From: Shewanella olleyana
Lineage (GTDB): Bacteria; Pseudomonadota; Gammaproteobacteria; Enterobacterales; Shewanellaceae
Direction: 5' to 3'
DNA length: 64,000 nucleotides
Assembly: GCF_023283825.1 (NCBI RefSeq)
Contig: NZ_JAKILD010000020.1
Coordinates: 1 to 64,000, forward strand
Shown here: positions 62,772 to 64,000 of the stretch, one piece after another
How positions within the stretch are numbered: position 1 is the stretch's first letter
How the letters are laid out: every line of letters starts with the position of its first letter
Program-made: the position numbers and the translations under genes
Notes under the pieces: generated by a model
Told to the model about the DNA's origin: nothing
Databases searched by the model: none
The model's input: the letters and a program-made list of their open reading frames with translations, nothing else

Positions 62772-62831
62772 AACATATTTGAAATAGTCGACTTACTGTA
62801 ACTTCTGCAGTTACAGCGACGATTTTATCCT

Positions 62832-62860
62832 AAGAAGGTGCTACATTAGAGCACCTTCTT
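62832..62860 (+). terminator. Hairpin between dnaN and recF
   Basis: Perfect 11-bp stem AAGAAGGTGCT / AGCACCTTCTT with a 7-base loop, followed by TAGTTTT. A possible partial terminator in the 131-bp dnaN-recF gap. Confidence 0.75.
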
Positions 62861-62902
62861 TAGTTTTACCTCTTTGCTGATAGGTTTGAGAAATTACCAC
62901 TC

Positions 62903-63985
62903 ATGAGCTTAACCCGTCTTAATATTGCCCAGTTTCGAAATATCCTTTCGGCATCATTACAACCTGAGCCAGGTTTAAACCTAATTTATGGTGAAAATGG
63001 CAGTGGAAAGACCAGCATTTTAGAGGCGATATACTTTTTGGGAATGGGGCGTTCTTTTCGAAGTCATTTATCCCAAAGAGTGATTAATGTTGAACAAGAG
63101 AGTTTAACCTTGTTTGCACAGCTGGAAATGGAATCGGGTGAAGCCAAATTAGGTCTACGACGCTTTCGAAATGGTGACATTGACGTTAAATTAAATAGCG
63201 ATAAAGTGAAGCGTTTATCTGTTTTAGCGGAAACCTTACCTATTCAAGTTATCACGCCAGAAAGTTTTTCTTTACTATTTGAAGGCCCAAAAGCACGCCG
63301 ACAATTTATTGATTGGGGGGCTTTTCATGCTGACGTTAATTTTTACCAAGCATGGGTGAATACTAGAAGAATTTTAAAGCAAAGAAATCAACTCCTTAGA
63401 GATGGTTCTTCTTATGCCACAATTCAATTTTGGGATAAGGAATTGGTGCGGTATGCTGAACAAGTTACTTCGATACGAAATCAATATGTAGACTCGTTAA
63501 ATGAGCTACTTAAGGGTATAATCGAAGAGTTTTTACCACGAGTTGATATTAAAGTTTCCTTTACTCGTGGCTGGGATAGCAAAACGGATTTTGCCGAGTT
63601 ACTCGAAACTCAATATCACAGAGATTTATCATCGGGAAATACAGGCAGTGGACCACATAAAGCGGATTTACGATTACGTGTTGGCAACCTCCCTGTGCAG
63701 GATGCATTATCCCGAGGACAGTTAAAATTATTGGTTTGTGCATTGCGTATTGCACAAGGCAAATTGCTTCAAGAACAACAAAACAAGCATAGTATTTACC
63801 TTGTGGATGATCTTCCATCTGAGTTGGATGCACAACATAGGCAACTATTGCTAAAACAGTTAACCGAAACCGGTGCACAAATTTTTGTCACAGCGATTGA
63901 TCCTGTTGCAATAGTCGATTCGCTGGCAAGCCCGCCAAGTAAAATGTTTCATGTGGAACATGGGCAAGTCACGGTAGTTGAATAA
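62903..63985 (+). CDS. recF: Recombination mediator RecF
   Basis: A 360-aa SMC-like ATPase that helps load RecA on gapped DNA. Walker A GENGSGKT is at 30-37, the signature [14 protein letters not shown] near 270, and Walker [13 protein letters not shown] near 300. It ends [14 protein letters not shown], and the DNA for MFHVEH is a parS-like palindrome. gyrB would be expected just past the window edge. Confidence 0.96.
   Translation: MSLTRLNIAQFRNILSASLQPEPGLNLIYGENGSGKTSILEAIYFLGMGRSFRSHLSQRVINVEQESLTLFAQLEMESGEAKLGLRRFRNGDIDVKLNSDKVKRLSVLAETLPIQVITPESFSLLFEGPKARRQFIDWGAFHADVNFYQAWVNTRRILKQRNQLLRDGSSYATIQFWDKELVRYAEQVTSIRNQYVDSLNELLKGIIEEFLPRVDIKVSFTRGWDSKTDFAELLETQYHRDLSSGNTGSGPHKADLRLRVGNLPVQDALSRGQLKLLVCALRIAQGKLLQEQQNKHSIYLVDDLPSELDAQHRQLLLKQLTETGAQIFVTAIDPVAIVDSLASPPSKMFHVEHGQVTVVE
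63945..63960. promoter_or_regulatory. parS-like ParB binding site within recF
   Basis: TGTTTCATGTGGAACA matches the bacterial parS consensus TGTTTCACGTGAAACA at 14 of 16 positions and is nearly palindromic. It sits in the last codons of recF, about 18 kb from oriC, on the same replichore side as dnaA. parA and parB are encoded at 41495-43186. Confidence 0.6.
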
Positions 63986-64000
63986 AAACGAGAGAGAAAT

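Overview
The window is a chromosomal segment around the replication origin of a marine gammaproteobacterium, most likely Shewanella or a close Alteromonadales relative. Four things point there: the order mnmG - oriC - mioC near rpmH-dnaA-dnaN-recF, a complete atpIBEFHAGDC operon next to parAB, a secreted tetraheme cytochrome paired with a Tat-exported flavoprotein, and an AT-rich base composition. The species cannot be fixed from sequence reading alone.

Layout. 1-324: promoters and leader of an rRNA operon running off the left edge. 430-5077: ccoG, a small orphan gene, menB, a Fur-box-preceded DUF2061 gene and a CPA1 antiporter. 5499-9239: Pho box and pstSCAB. 9326-13115: a zinc-ribbon protein, an HlyD/ABC-2 export operon and a decayed AhpD-like gene. 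13503-13769: a non-coding MITE-like repeat. 13887-15892: the nupC-deoD nucleoside operon. 16258-29987: a Tn7-like transposon. 30010-34163: glmS, a DeoR-type regulator and glmU. 34358-41269: ATP synthase operon. 41495-45875: parB, parA, rsmG, mnmG. 45876-46350: oriC. 46351-55378: mioC, an amino-acid symporter, glutathione-dependent formaldehyde oxidation genes with a LysR regulator, a split flavocytochrome c pair, and further LysR and TetR regulators. 55396-63985: a DEDD exonuclease, mnmE-yidC-yidD-rnpA-rpmH leftward and dnaA-dnaN-recF rightward.

The accessory highlight is the 13,730-bp Tn7-like element inserted about 20 bp past the glmS stop codon. It is bounded by matching TGTAGATTC ends and a perfect 5-bp duplication (AAATT). 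It carries tnsA, tnsB, tnsC and tnsD with catalytic and zinc-binding residues at or within two positions of those of Tn7. There is no tnsE. A protein with two MbcA/ParS/Xre-antitoxin-like segments occupies the tnsE position. A complete type I restriction-modification system (hsdR-hsdS-hsdM) sits, unusually, between the glmS-proximal end and tnsA. The insertion moved the glmS terminator 13.7 kb away from glmS.

Other points worth attention: a parS-like site inside the 3' end of recF, two DnaA-box clusters 14 kb apart, a duplicated TGGAA-N4-TTCCA operator-like palindrome before the flavoprotein gene, and three copies of a 13-bp motif spaced exactly 171 bp apart upstream of tnsA.
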